From assembly GCF_002954685.1 (NCBI RefSeq), contig NZ_MSCN01000001.1:1-64000 (forward strand): 64,000 nt of DNA. Reading direction: 5' to 3'. A program made the translations under genes and the position numbers. The stretch is from Polaribacter porphyrae (lineage in GTDB: Bacteria > Bacteroidota > Bacteroidia > Flavobacteriales > Flavobacteriaceae). This document shows positions 9,655-18,296 of this stretch, in pieces. The notes beneath the pieces are model-generated. The model made no database searches. It saw only the letters and a program-made list of their open reading frames with translations, and was not told where the DNA came from. Numbering within the stretch: the first letter of the stretch is position 1; every line of letters starts with the position of its first letter.

Positions 9655-10453
9655 TTTCTACCATTTTTAACATACTTGGTTGAGCATATAAAGTTAGCTT
9701 ATTATTTCTTGTAAAACCAATTAAACAAATACCAAATTCTTTCGCAAAATCTACGGCTAATGAAGAGCATGCAGAAACTGCAATAATTATTGGAATTTTA
9801 GCAATAAAAGCTTTGGAAACAATTTCATAAGAAACTCTACCACTAACAAATAAAAAAGTACTTGGTTTTAGCGAATTATTTAAGAGTAAATCGCCTACAA
9901 CCTTATCTACAGCATTGTGTCTGCCAATATCTTCTTTACAGCTTAATAGTTTATGGTTTTGATTAAAAATTGCTGCTGCATGGCTACCACCTGTTTGTTG
10001 AAAGGTATGCTGAACTTTAATCATTTTTTGTTGCATAAGCTGTACATCACTCAAAGAAAAATAGGTGGAGTTTTTAATTTTATGTCCTGTAACACTTATA
10101 TCTTTTAATTCTTTTTTACCACAAATTCCACATGAAGAGACAGATAATAATGTTCTTTTGTTCAAATATCCTTTACCTAAATCTTTTTCGGCAATAGAAA
10201 TATTTATAATTGAAGGGATGGTATTTTCTTCTGCTATAATTTGATATTGAAAAGTTTTAGTTTTTTTATAAATATCTTCTGCAAATAGCAAACCTCTTAT
10301 TAATTCCATATCATCACAAGGAGTTCTCATAATAACTGTATAAGGTTCGTTATTAATATTTATTTGAAGAGGAGCTTCAACAACCAAAACATCATCTTTA
10401 ATTTTTTGAGATTTTGAAGATAATTTTACACTTTGGTAGGTTTGTATTTGCAT
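9647..10453 (-). CDS. fdhD: FdhD, formate dehydrogenase accessory sulfurtransferase
   Basis: The 268-residue protein carries the hallmark C-x-x-C motif 'SSCGICG' (C108, C111) on which persulfide sulfur is carried from IscS to the bis-MGD cofactor. Typical FdhD segments follow: 'GRHNAVDKV' near residues 174-182 and 'SGRVSYEIV' near 200-208. It is the first gene of a two-gene unit with the YdeP-like oxidoreductase (8-nt overlap). A structured leader and a TATATTTG -7 box lie upstream. Length matches the family. Confidence 0.95.
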   Translation of the reverse strand: MQIQTYQSVKLSSKSQKIKDDVLVVEAPLQININNEPYTVIMRTPCDDMELIRGLLFAEDIYKKTKTFQYQIIAEENTIPSIINISIAEKDLGKGYLNKRTLLSVSSCGICGKKELKDISVTGHKIKNSTYFSLSDVQLMQQKMIKVQHTFQQTGGSHAAAIFNQNHKLLSCKEDIGRHNAVDKVVGDLLLNNSLKPSTFLFVSGRVSYEIVSKAFIAKIPIIIAVSACSSLAVDFAKEFGICLIGFTRNNKLTLYAQPSMLKMVENA

Positions 10454-10504
10454 ATATAAAAGCTAACTTGCTGTTTACAAACTTAATAAAAAACTATTGT
10501 AAAA

Positions 10505-10560
10505 AGAAAGTCTCGATGTAAAATCGAGACTTATGTCTTTAGCGTCTTATACCCCTAAAA
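10505..10560 (-). ncRNA. structured fdhD leader, hairpin plus U-tract (Flavo-1-like candidate)
   Basis: On the minus strand, between a TATATTTG box (10581-10588) and the fdhD start, there is a purine-rich stretch 'GGGGTATAAGACGCTAAAGA'. It is followed by a perfect 10-bp hairpin at 10508-10532 (arms AAGTCTCGAT / ATCGAGACTT, loop of 5) and then TTTCTTTTT. This is either a leader attenuator of fdhD or the terminator of the upstream gene at 10649. The GACGCTAAAGAC box followed by an AAGTC hairpin reminds me of the Flavo-1 candidate RNA motif of Bacteroidetes, but that is from memory only. Confidence 0.45.
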
Positions 10561-10580
10561 ATAAAACACATAAAGTTATA

Positions 10581-10588
10581 CAAATATA
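10581..10588 (-). promoter_or_regulatory. -7 box for fdhD
   Basis: Read on the minus strand this is TATATTTG, an exact match to the Bacteroidetes TAnnTTTG element. It lies about 130 nt before the fdhD ATG, leaving a long leader that contains the hairpin. I see no good TTG -33 partner at the right distance, so the promoter is tentative. Confidence 0.4.
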
Positions 10589-10648
10589 AGTAAATATTTC
10601 ATTTAATGAAAAAAAAATTACAATTGTTAATAATATATTAAGCTTTCT

Positions 10649-11824
10649 TTAATTTTTTTCTGAAATAATAACAATTTTATAGTTGTTTGAGGCAGTTGTG
10701 AAAAAAATATAAGTATTTCCACCATCTTTAATTTTTGTCTCTTTTCTAATCTGTGCAACAGTTTTAGGGAAATTTCTAGTGGTAATATTTGCTTTTTTAA
10801 TTTGTAATGCTTTTTTTATTTTTTTTGGATGATACTCAATAACGTTATTAACAATAAATGTTCTTCCAGGAAAATCTATGAGTTCTTTTGAGGTATATAA
10901 ATGTGAATGTTGATGTAATTTAAAAATATTTAGTTGTTTAGAAATTTGATGAAACCCTCCAGATTTTAACAAAGCAGCATTAGGTTCGTATAAATATTTT
11001 AAAGGTTTTGAATATTTGGAAACTGTATTTGTATTCCATATAAATTGAAAAACCTGTTTTTTATCTTTCTGAATATTAACAGTTTTGACTTGAATATCAT
11101 CTACAAAACCTTTTTCTAATAGAAACAATGTTTCTTTAACATCATTATTCACAGCTACTATATGTATCTCTTTTACATTCTTCAACTCGTTTATTGTACT
11201 TTTAATATCTAAAATAGGAGACACTTTGATTAAAATCTGATTCGCTTTTGTAAAGAAAAAGTCAATTTTCGGAGGCACATAGGGTAAACAATCTTTTAGT
11301 AAAAAAACTTTGCCTTTTACATCGCTTCTTCTTGATGGATCTATATAAACACAGTCAAAATTCTCTGATGTTTGTTTTAAATAATCAAAACCATTACCAG
11401 CAATACATGTTATATTTTTTACACCTAACTGTTGATAATTATGTTTAACGATTTTAGATAATTCACTATTAATTTCACAATGTGTAACGTGATTAAACTC
11501 TTTTGAAAAATAGAAACAGTCTACGCCAAAACCACCAGTAATATCAATAATTGCATCTCCAGAAATTATTTTTGATTTGTATGCTGCTGAAATTTCAGAA
11601 GAAGTTTGCTCAATACTTATTTTAGGCGGATAATAGATGTTTTTAGTAGTGAACCAAGTTGGTAACTTTTGCTTTGATTTTTGTTTTGCAATAATTTGAT
11701 TTGCCAATTCTTGTATGGCAATATCATTAAAAGGACTTCCTTTTAAGATGAGTTTCGTTATTTCTGAAGTTAAATTATCAGAAATATATTGCTGTACTTT
11801 TTGATGTAAAATTGCTGTATTCAA
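10649..11824 (-). CDS. class I SAM-dependent methyltransferase with THUMP-like C-terminus
   Basis: The 391-residue protein has an N-terminal helical region, then a Rossmann methyltransferase core. Motif I is 'IDITGGFGVD' (residues 93-102), an acidic residue follows in 'VTHCEIN', and 'YIDPSRR' near 159-165 is typical of nucleic-acid methyltransferases. The C-terminal about 100 residues are basic and may bind RNA, like the THUMP-like domain found in this flavobacterial family. It starts 6 nt after the AI-2E-family gene and closes that operon. The RNA substrate is not known to me. Confidence 0.8.
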   Translation of the reverse strand: MNTAILHQKVQQYISDNLTSEITKLILKGSPFNDIAIQELANQIIAKQKSKQKLPTWFTTKNIYYPPKISIEQTSSEISAAYKSKIISGDAIIDITGGFGVDCFYFSKEFNHVTHCEINSELSKIVKHNYQQLGVKNITCIAGNGFDYLKQTSENFDCVYIDPSRRSDVKGKVFLLKDCLPYVPPKIDFFFTKANQILIKVSPILDIKSTINELKNVKEIHIVAVNNDVKETLFLLEKGFVDDIQVKTVNIQKDKKQVFQFIWNTNTVSKYSKPLKYLYEPNAALLKSGGFHQISKQLNIFKLHQHSHLYTSKELIDFPGRTFIVNNVIEYHPKKIKKALQIKKANITTRNFPKTVAQIRKETKIKDGGNTYIFFTTASNNYKIVIISEKN

Positions 11825-11830
11825 AGATTG

Positions 11831-12913
11831 TTAAATATCTTTAGTAATAGATTTTACAATTTTATTATCGGCTAAAAACTCTTTTAAAATCACTTTAAGA
11901 GCTGTGTAAAGTGGCACTGCTGTTATCATGCCAACAACCCCAAAAAGCAGACCACCAATAATAATGATTAAGAAAATTTCTAAAGGATGAGATTTTGTGG
12001 TTTTTGAAAATATTATTGGCTGACTCGCAAAATTATCTACTATTTGTGCAATAAAATAGCCAATCATTACATAAATAGTAGTAGGTAAAATTTCTGTTTG
12101 AAAATCTTGCCCAATATTACTGGTCATTGATAAAATAAACATAATTACTGCTCCAATCATTGGTCCAATATAAGGGATTAAGTTTAATAAAGCACATAAA
12201 AAAGCAATAACAACAGCATTATTAATACCAAAAATCAATAGAATAATGGTGTATAACACAAATAAAATCGTAATCTGAAAAATCAATCCAATAAAATATC
12301 TTGATAATAAATCGTTGATAGTTTCTAATGATTTTGAAAATCTTTTTTCAGTACCATTTGGTATCAAAGTCATAACCCCTTTTTTTAGTAATTGACTATC
12401 TTTCATAAAAAAGAAAGAAATAAATAAAACAGAAAATAACCCTACACTCAAAGAGCCTAAAGTACCTAAAACAGAATTTAACAAATTTGGAATTTCTTGA
12501 AATTGAGAAAGAAAGTCGAAGTTTTTGATTTCATTTAAGACATCTATTCCTTTCGAAGAAAAATATGCTGTTATTTGATTAAATATTTCTTGAATATTTT
12601 TTTGTAATTGATTTATATCTAATAATGATAAGCTTTTACCTTGCTCTGCTATTAAAGGAATAAACATTAAGATTAACCCTGTTAATAAGCCTAACATTAA
12701 AGCCATTGTTGTTACTACAGCTAACGTATTTGGAAACTTTAATTTTCTTCGTAAAAAGATGATGATGGGTCTAGCAATCAAAGATAAAATCCCTGCAATA
12801 ATAATGTAAATAATTACGGATTGAATTGCATGTAAAAAATAGCCAACAGCAAAAATTGCTACAAGAATTCCTAAAGCTCTTAAAATTCCGTTTGCTATTG
12901 TTTTTGAGTTCAT
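11831..12913 (-). CDS. AI-2E family transporter (PerM/YdiK-like)
   Basis: The protein is 360 residues from the ATG at 12911-12913; an upstream in-frame start at 12991 would overlap the previous gene by 35 nt and add a charged, non-conserved head, so I prefer the internal start. It has about eight hydrophobic segments, with paired N-terminal helices, a soluble central region (about 125-185) and a conserved C-terminal 'LIPYIGPMIGA' block that is the family signature. Members export small molecules or ions; AI-2 itself is shown for only a few. It sits between the TPR membrane gene and the methyltransferase gene. Confidence 0.85.
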   Translation of the reverse strand: MNSKTIANGILRALGILVAIFAVGYFLHAIQSVIIYIIIAGILSLIARPIIIFLRRKLKFPNTLAVVTTMALMLGLLTGLILMFIPLIAEQGKSLSLLDINQLQKNIQEIFNQITAYFSSKGIDVLNEIKNFDFLSQFQEIPNLLNSVLGTLGSLSVGLFSVLFISFFFMKDSQLLKKGVMTLIPNGTEKRFSKSLETINDLLSRYFIGLIFQITILFVLYTIILLIFGINNAVVIAFLCALLNLIPYIGPMIGAVIMFILSMTSNIGQDFQTEILPTTIYVMIGYFIAQIVDNFASQPIIFSKTTKSHPLEIFLIIIIGGLLFGVVGMITAVPLYTALKVILKEFLADNKIVKSITKDI

Positions 12914-12956
12914 AAGTAAGTGTATATAGTTTCTACTTTTTATATATTCTATAAAT

Positions 12957-14183
12957 TTACTTAATAATATTGTCCAGCCAAGTAAAAGCAATTAAAAGTA
13001 TTAAAACTCCAATACCAATCATCATCAAATCAGAAATGAATAATGGGCCAATAAAAGCAATAGCTAGCATAGCTATGCCAACACCAAAGTGAAATAATTT
13101 TTTATTTCTTGTCTCAATAAGAAACCCTCTAGGAAGAGGAATTAAACTACAAAGTAGCGCAAAACCTATTAATAAAAAATATTGATTCCCTAAAAACCCA
13201 TAGGTAATCAAAGCCAATACAGCTGATGAAACTAAAATTAAGAATGCTTGTCCGCTTTTTTGTTGATCTCTGTCTAATAAATATTTGCCATAATTATCAA
13301 AAATTAAAATAGCATTTGATAGCGATTCCATTAACCAACCACCCAAAGCAAAAAGTAAATACGCAATAATAATCGGAATTACCAAAAACGTATATTCTGT
13401 GTTTGATAACAGTTTTACTGAAAATCGATATGCCAAATAAATACCAATTATAAAAACCCATTGTTGTTTTGAGCTTTTTTTGCTCATCCAAAATGAATAT
13501 TTCAAGTACCAACTATACACAAAGTTTTTCGACTTTAAGGCAGTGCTCATTCCTTCTCTAGCATAATCAAAATTTGGGTCTATTGCTAAAGCTTCTTTAA
13601 AGTGATGCAAAGCACCTTTGGTATTTCCATTCTCCAAATTAGACCAACCCACATTTGCATGAGAATACGCATTTTCTGGATCTTTTTCTAATAGATTTTC
13701 TATGGTTGATGTGGCTTCTTCTTTGCGTTCTAATTTGGTTAAAGCTTGCACTCTTGCATTCAAACATAGCTTGTTGTTTGGTTCTAAAGCTAAGCCTTCA
13801 TTTGCGAATTTTAGAGAAGATTCGTATTTTTTCTCATTTAATTCGATATAAGATTTTTGTCCAAAAAAATCAGCTTCATAAGGATAAATGCTGATGGCTT
13901 TGTTGATGAATTCTAGAGCTTTTTTAAATTCACTTTTACTAAAATAAATTTGAGATAATAAAAAGTAGGCATTTTCATCATCAGGATCTATTCTTAACAA
14001 TGCAGTTGCCATTTCTTCTGATTTCTCTAAATCATCCAAACTCAAATAACAATGTGCCAAATGAAAAATAGAATTGAAATCTTCAGGAATTTCCTGTAAA
14101 GCCTTTTTAAAATAACTGATAGCATCTTGATACCTGCCCAACTGAAAAAGTTGCACGCCTCTTAAATAATGTTGGTTTTCCAT
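12957..14183 (-). CDS. TPR-repeat membrane protein
   Basis: This 408-residue protein has six or so tetratricopeptide repeats in its first 215 residues (alternating A/G/Y pattern, e.g. 'YFLLSQIYFSKSEFKKALEF'). At least six hydrophobic helices follow from about residue 235 to the end. It therefore presents a TPR scaffold on a membrane anchor. Its start overlaps the stop of the TPR-AAA gene by one base, implying translational coupling, and the two gene products may interact through their TPR domains. No enzymatic motif is seen. Confidence 0.8.
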   Translation of the reverse strand: MENQHYLRGVQLFQLGRYQDAISYFKKALQEIPEDFNSIFHLAHCYLSLDDLEKSEEMATALLRIDPDDENAYFLLSQIYFSKSEFKKALEFINKAISIYPYEADFFGQKSYIELNEKKYESSLKFANEGLALEPNNKLCLNARVQALTKLERKEEATSTIENLLEKDPENAYSHANVGWSNLENGNTKGALHHFKEALAIDPNFDYAREGMSTALKSKNFVYSWYLKYSFWMSKKSSKQQWVFIIGIYLAYRFSVKLLSNTEYTFLVIPIIIAYLLFALGGWLMESLSNAILIFDNYGKYLLDRDQQKSGQAFLILVSSAVLALITYGFLGNQYFLLIGFALLCSLIPLPRGFLIETRNKKLFHFGVGIAMLAIAFIGPLFISDLMMIGIGVLILLIAFTWLDNIIK

Positions 14184-15493
14184 TATTTTTTGATTTTTAG
14201 GTAGGTCAAAACTTCATCATATAAACCAGAATCATTGGCATATAATGCATAATTTTTTGCAGAACTAAACCATTCTTTGGTACTTGGTTTTACTTTTTTG
14301 ATAGCCTTAACAATATCTCTTGATTTTAATGGTTTTGGAATTCCATCTTTAAAAGATTCCGTTAATTTTTGCTCAATTGCCACATCAATTACAGCATTAA
14401 TATCAGCTCCAGAAAATTGATCACTTTTTTTTGCAATTTCAGAAGTATCTACTATTTCTGTAGGTTTTCCATTTAGTTTGATAGCGAAAATTGCTTTTCT
14501 GGCTTCTAGATCTGGAGGAGAAACAAAAATAATTCTATCAAATCTTCCTGGTCTTCTAAATGCAGGGTCTAAATGCCAAGGTGTGTTGGTTGCTCCTAAA
14601 ATTAAAACGCCATCATTGTCATTATTTAAACCATCTAATTCACTCAAAAACTGGTTGATTATTGTTCTTCCTGAAGATTTATTTACATCACTTCTATTGG
14701 CTCCAAGCGCATCAATTTCATCAAAAAAGATAACACAAGGTGTATTTCTTCTTGCGATTTCAAAAATTTCGTGAAGATTTTTCTCTGAATTACCAATCCA
14801 CATATCTAAAATATCGTTGATGCTTACATTGATGAAATTTGCATTGATTTCACCAGCAGTTGCTCTTGCAATATGTGTTTTTCCACAACCTGGAGGGCCA
14901 TATAACAGAATTCCACCACCAATTTTTTTACCATAAGCTTTGTATAATTCTGGATGTTGTAAAGGTTTTATGATTTTTAAAGCGATTTCGTCTTTCACTT
15001 TATCCATTCCTCCAATATCTTTGAATTTTATGGTCGGTTTTTTTAGGAATTGCAAAGCATCATCATCTACAAAATCATCATCTAAAGTTGGAGTTGCATT
15101 AACTTTTAATTTTTTATCAAAATCTTCGTTTTTGTAACTTTTATTTTGATTTATAATATTGATATAGATGTCTTTAGCTTTAGATAAATCATCTTGATGT
15201 AAATAGCAATAACATAATAATTCTAGATGTTTTTCATCAGATGAAGTTTCAGCAATTTCTTCTAAAACAATTTCTGCTGGGGCATATTTGCCTTGTTTAA
15301 AATAGATTTTTGCCAACTCAAATTTAGCATCAATATGATTTCTATCTAAATCTAATATTTCTGTTAAAAAACTTTCTGCCATTGCAACCTCATTATTTTG
15401 AATGTAGAGTTTTGCAACTTGTAGTTTTAAAGGAATGTTATTTGGCGAAAACTGTAAAGCCTCCAACAAACTTTTTAATAAATCTTCATTCAT
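14183..15493 (-). CDS. TPR-AAA ATPase (Cdc48/FtsH-type AAA module)
   Basis: The 436-residue cytoplasmic protein has TPR repeats in residues 1-115, an acidic linker, then one AAA module. Walker A is GPPGCGKT (199-206), Walker B is 'VIFFDEIDAL', and the second region of homology with Arg fingers is 'PAFRRPGRFDR'. A C-terminal lid helix bundle follows. A single AAA ring with an N-terminal TPR substrate or partner module suggests an unfoldase or remodeler, with the TPR membrane protein encoded next as a natural membrane partner. No protease domain is present. Confidence 0.88.
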   Translation of the reverse strand: MNEDLLKSLLEALQFSPNNIPLKLQVAKLYIQNNEVAMAESFLTEILDLDRNHIDAKFELAKIYFKQGKYAPAEIVLEEIAETSSDEKHLELLCYCYLHQDDLSKAKDIYINIINQNKSYKNEDFDKKLKVNATPTLDDDFVDDDALQFLKKPTIKFKDIGGMDKVKDEIALKIIKPLQHPELYKAYGKKIGGGILLYGPPGCGKTHIARATAGEINANFINVSINDILDMWIGNSEKNLHEIFEIARRNTPCVIFFDEIDALGANRSDVNKSSGRTIINQFLSELDGLNNDNDGVLILGATNTPWHLDPAFRRPGRFDRIIFVSPPDLEARKAIFAIKLNGKPTEIVDTSEIAKKSDQFSGADINAVIDVAIEQKLTESFKDGIPKPLKSRDIVKAIKKVKPSTKEWFSSAKNYALYANDSGLYDEVLTYLKIKK

Positions 15494-15496
15494 AGT

Positions 15497-16774
15497 CTAA
15501 TTATATCCTTTAACTTCTCCCATACTTAATTTTCCTCCACTTTCAAACGTATGATTTGTTGGTAATAATGTGCCACTTTCTGTGGAAATCCAATCTTCCC
15601 ATGTTGCAGGAGTTCCATTCATTCTTCCATTTTTTAGATACATTTTATAACTTTTAGGAACATAATTCTCATCTAAAAGCCACACATAGCTATCTCCAGG
15701 AGTTGTACCTCCAGTTGTATACGTAACTCTTAATGCAGTTTCGTTTTCAATATTTTCGATGGTTCTTACAACTCCATCATCAAATAATTTATGAGGCGCA
15801 ACTAACCAAAAAGAATCGTTGTTAAAAATGTCCCAAGCTTGTTTTACTATTTTTTCATCAGTATCCTCTTGCTTTAAACCCTCAAAAAAAACAGTACTTT
15901 TTTCTTTATCTGCTGGATATAAATGTACTCGGAATTTATCCCAAGAAACATCAACAATATGTTCTTGCTTATCCCATTTAAAGTTTCTTTTTCCTGCAAA
16001 ACTCCATTCTAAATAACGAGTATTTTTATAATTCTCGTGTTTTATGGCTTTTAAAATTTTATGAGCAAGAGCATTTGCTTCTTTATTGTAGGCTTTTACA
16101 TCTCCCATATCAATCTCCATTCCAAATAAAGATAAGGTATGTTTTGTAGGAAGTTTTATACCAGCTTCTGTAGTTTTCCAATTTGACCAAGAACCAGAAA
16201 CGCCACCAATTGGAATAATACTCGTCCACATTTTGAAAACAGTAGGGAAGTAGTTGTCGTCTAAAATCCATAAGTAGGAATCTCCAGGAGTTGAGCCTCC
16301 AGAAGTGTAGGTAATTAGTAAAGCATCTTTGCCTTCGTGTTTTACAATACTTCTTTCTGTGCCAGTATCAAAAATTTTATAGGGAGCTACTAACCAAAAA
16401 GAATCATTATTAAAGTAGTCTGTAGCTTTTTGTAATATTTCTTTATTTTCTACTTTTTTATCATTGACAAAAACTTCAGATTTAGTTTTGTCTTTGGTAT
16501 TCAAAATCACCTTATTTTCATCCCAAGAAACAATAACTGTGTTTTTTTGTTTGTTCCATTTGTAAAAATGAGCATTTCTAAAACTCCACTCTAAAACTTC
16601 TGCATTCTCAAAGGCTTCATGATTGATAGCATTAAACATTTTAATAGCCAAAGCATCAGCTTCTTTTCCTTTTTTACCTTCAGGTAAGGTTTCATTATTC
16701 ATTAAATAATACACCACTAGAAACCCAATAATTAAAACGAGAATGGCTCCAGTGATTTTTAAAAATTTCTTCAT
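15497..16774 (-). CDS. exported or anchored protein with two tandem homologous domains
   Basis: The 425-residue protein starts with a signal-anchor (residues 5-27) and then has two repeats of about 190 residues. Each starts 'A.ALA.K...AI.HE' and contains 'LEWSF', 'FKW.KQ', 'NDSFWLVAP.K.FD.G..R', a 'TPGDSY.W.LD..Y.P' motif and ends 'MG.VK.YN'. The internal identity points to a domain duplication. The fold is probably a periplasmic beta-rich (LolA-like) domain, but I cannot name it. It is the first gene of the operon with the AAA and TPR genes, 3 nt apart. Confidence 0.75.
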   Translation of the reverse strand: MKKFLKITGAILVLIIGFLVVYYLMNNETLPEGKKGKEADALAIKMFNAINHEAFENAEVLEWSFRNAHFYKWNKQKNTVIVSWDENKVILNTKDKTKSEVFVNDKKVENKEILQKATDYFNNDSFWLVAPYKIFDTGTERSIVKHEGKDALLITYTSGGSTPGDSYLWILDDNYFPTVFKMWTSIIPIGGVSGSWSNWKTTEAGIKLPTKHTLSLFGMEIDMGDVKAYNKEANALAHKILKAIKHENYKNTRYLEWSFAGKRNFKWDKQEHIVDVSWDKFRVHLYPADKEKSTVFFEGLKQEDTDEKIVKQAWDIFNNDSFWLVAPHKLFDDGVVRTIENIENETALRVTYTTGGTTPGDSYVWLLDENYVPKSYKMYLKNGRMNGTPATWEDWISTESGTLLPTNHTFESGGKLSMGEVKGYN

Positions 16775-16778
16775 AAAA

Positions 16779-16812
16779 AAAATGATAAATTAAAAAGCTA
16801 ATTTATCATTTT
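16779..16812 (-). terminator. strong hairpin with T-tract after the PNPOx operon
   Basis: A perfect 14-bp inverted repeat (16779-16792 and 16799-16812, loop of 6) is followed on the minus strand by eight T residues that run directly into the ATG of the duplicated-domain gene at 16774. This looks like a Rho-independent terminator for the 20249-16824 gene run. It leaves no room for a promoter before the next ATG, so it may also act as an attenuator or translation-masking structure. Confidence 0.75.
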
Positions 16813-16823
16813 TATATCATTCC

Positions 16824-17483
16824 TTATTTATTTTGTTCATAATAATCTAAAACATGTTTGGGGATTTCCATTTCTTGTGGTTTTCCTTTATCAGCAATAG
16901 GATATTCAGCAATTTGTTTTATGGGTACTAATCCAGCCCAAACATTTAAATCATAGTCTTCTGGTTCATCATTTACACCTACATCTCTAATTTTTGCAGA
17001 GGCAGTTTCAATGGCCATTTCTACAGTTAAAGTTCTATCAAATTCAGCTTGATTCATTTCACGAATTCCATCCCATCTGCCTTTCATCATATGTTCCATA
17101 AAACAGAAAAGAGCAGCATCTTTTTCTTCTTTTTCTTCAATTTTTTTAACAGTGCCAAATAAAGTGGCAGATCTGTAATTTACTGAATGATGAAAACCAG
17201 ATCGTGCCAAAACCAACCCATCTAAATGCATAACTGTCATGCTCATTTCACCTACTTTTAAAAGAGATGTCAACATTCTATTGGCATTAGAACCGTGTAA
17301 AATAATTTTGTTATCCATTCTTCCATAAGCCATAGGAATTGTGATGGCTTTGCCTTCAAAAACGTAACCTACATAGCCTATAAAACCTGCATCTAAAATG
17401 GAATTTATGGTTAAAACATCATAAGTAGCTCTTTTTGTTCCTCTTTTTACTCTGTTGATTTTTGATTGTTCGTATGTTTTCAT
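16824..17483 (-). CDS. pyridoxamine 5'-phosphate oxidase-fold flavoprotein
   Basis: The 219-residue cytoplasmic protein has the split-beta-barrel fold of FMN- or heme-binding PNPOx-like proteins: an N-terminal 'KRATYDVLTINSILD' and then 'VYVFEGKAITIPMAYGRMDNKIILHGS', a standard cofactor-binding segment. A 'HMMKGRWDGIR' element lies in the middle. Proteins of this type are usually called NimA-like or pyridoxamine-phosphate-oxidase-related. The gene overlaps the GNAT gene by 4 nt and ends the operon before a terminator. A genuine B6 role is uncertain. Confidence 0.82.
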   Translation of the reverse strand: MKTYEQSKINRVKRGTKRATYDVLTINSILDAGFIGYVGYVFEGKAITIPMAYGRMDNKIILHGSNANRMLTSLLKVGEMSMTVMHLDGLVLARSGFHHSVNYRSATLFGTVKKIEEKEEKDAALFCFMEHMMKGRWDGIREMNQAEFDRTLTVEMAIETASAKIRDVGVNDEPEDYDLNVWAGLVPIKQIAEYPIADKGKPQEMEIPKHVLDYYEQNK

Positions 17484-18001
17484 TTTTTTAAGTTTTTTAC
17501 TAAAACGTGATTTTTGTATCCTTTGCCAGCTACCATAAAATCATAATAACCTATTTTTTTATATTGATTCGCTTCATAGAAAGAAATGGCTTTGTAGTTG
17601 TATATATAAGTGACTAGCCAAATGCAATCGTATTGCAAATTTGTCATTGTTGTGATAACTTCTGTATGTAATTTTTTTCCTAATTTTTTCCCTATATGCG
17701 CATTTAAAATATAGATTTTATCCAACTTACAAACCATTTGTTTTTTAATTAAACTATTGGAACTCTTTAAGATTACTTTTGCAAAACCTACTGCTTCTTC
17801 TTTATAAAAAAGCAACCAAAACAATAGGTTCTCATCAGATAAATCTTTTCTAATTTTATCAGGATCAAAAGCTGATTCGCAAAATTGCTGTACTGCATCA
17901 TCATTTTGAATAAATGCACTATGAGACTCCATAAAAGTTGTTTTTCCTAAAGTTATAATGGTCTCAATATCCTTATAATTTGCTCTTCTTATTACAACCA
18001 T
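17480..18001 (-). CDS. GNAT-family N-acetyltransferase
   Basis: The 173-residue protein shows the GNAT order: N-terminal 'IRRANYKDIETIITLGK', a central beta-strand with 'EEAVGFAKVIL', the acetyl-CoA pyrophosphate loop region 'NAHIGKKLGKKL' and a C-terminal 'AISFYEANQYKKIGYYDF'. It transfers an acetyl group from acetyl-CoA to an amine; the acceptor is unknown. It is translationally coupled to the PNPOx-fold gene by a 4-nt overlap. Confidence 0.85.
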   Translation of the reverse strand: MVVIRRANYKDIETIITLGKTTFMESHSAFIQNDDAVQQFCESAFDPDKIRKDLSDENLLFWLLFYKEEAVGFAKVILKSSNSLIKKQMVCKLDKIYILNAHIGKKLGKKLHTEVITTMTNLQYDCIWLVTYIYNYKAISFYEANQYKKIGYYDFMVAGKGYKNHVLVKNLKK

Positions 18002-18005
18002 TTAT

Positions 18006-18296
18006 TTATCTTTTTGATGGATGAATATTTTGATTTTTTTCTATTAATAATTTAGCTTTTTCTAAATCTTTTGGTTTAAAAATTCTTGTTGTTGATGGTG
18101 GATATTTTTCAATCATTTTTGATGGACGAATTGGACGTTCCACAAAATTCCCAGCACAACTTGGGCATACATTCTCGAAAATTTCCAAGGCACAAGTTTT
18201 ACAATAGGTACATTCAAAAGAACAAATCATTGCTTCTGTTGAGGTGTTTGGCAAGTCTTTATTGCAGTGTTCGCAACTGGGTCTTATTTCTAACAT
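18006..18296 (-). CDS. DUF1272 Cys-rich protein
   Basis: This small 96-residue protein has Cys pairs arranged as zinc knuckles: 'CEHCNKDLP', 'CSFECTYCKTCA' and 'CPSCAGNFVERP'. This matches DUF1272, whose members probably bind zinc. Function is not known; members are often found beside GNAT and cupin genes, as here. Its ATG overlaps the cupin stop codon by one base. Confidence 0.85.
   Translation of the reverse strand: MLEIRPSCEHCNKDLPNTSTEAMICSFECTYCKTCALEIFENVCPSCAGNFVERPIRPSKMIEKYPPSTTRIFKPKDLEKAKLLIEKNQNIHPSKR

Noticed and set aside
14478..14774. 98-residue plus-strand open frame opposite the AAA gene
   Set aside because: Antisense shadow of a well-supported AAA ATPase.
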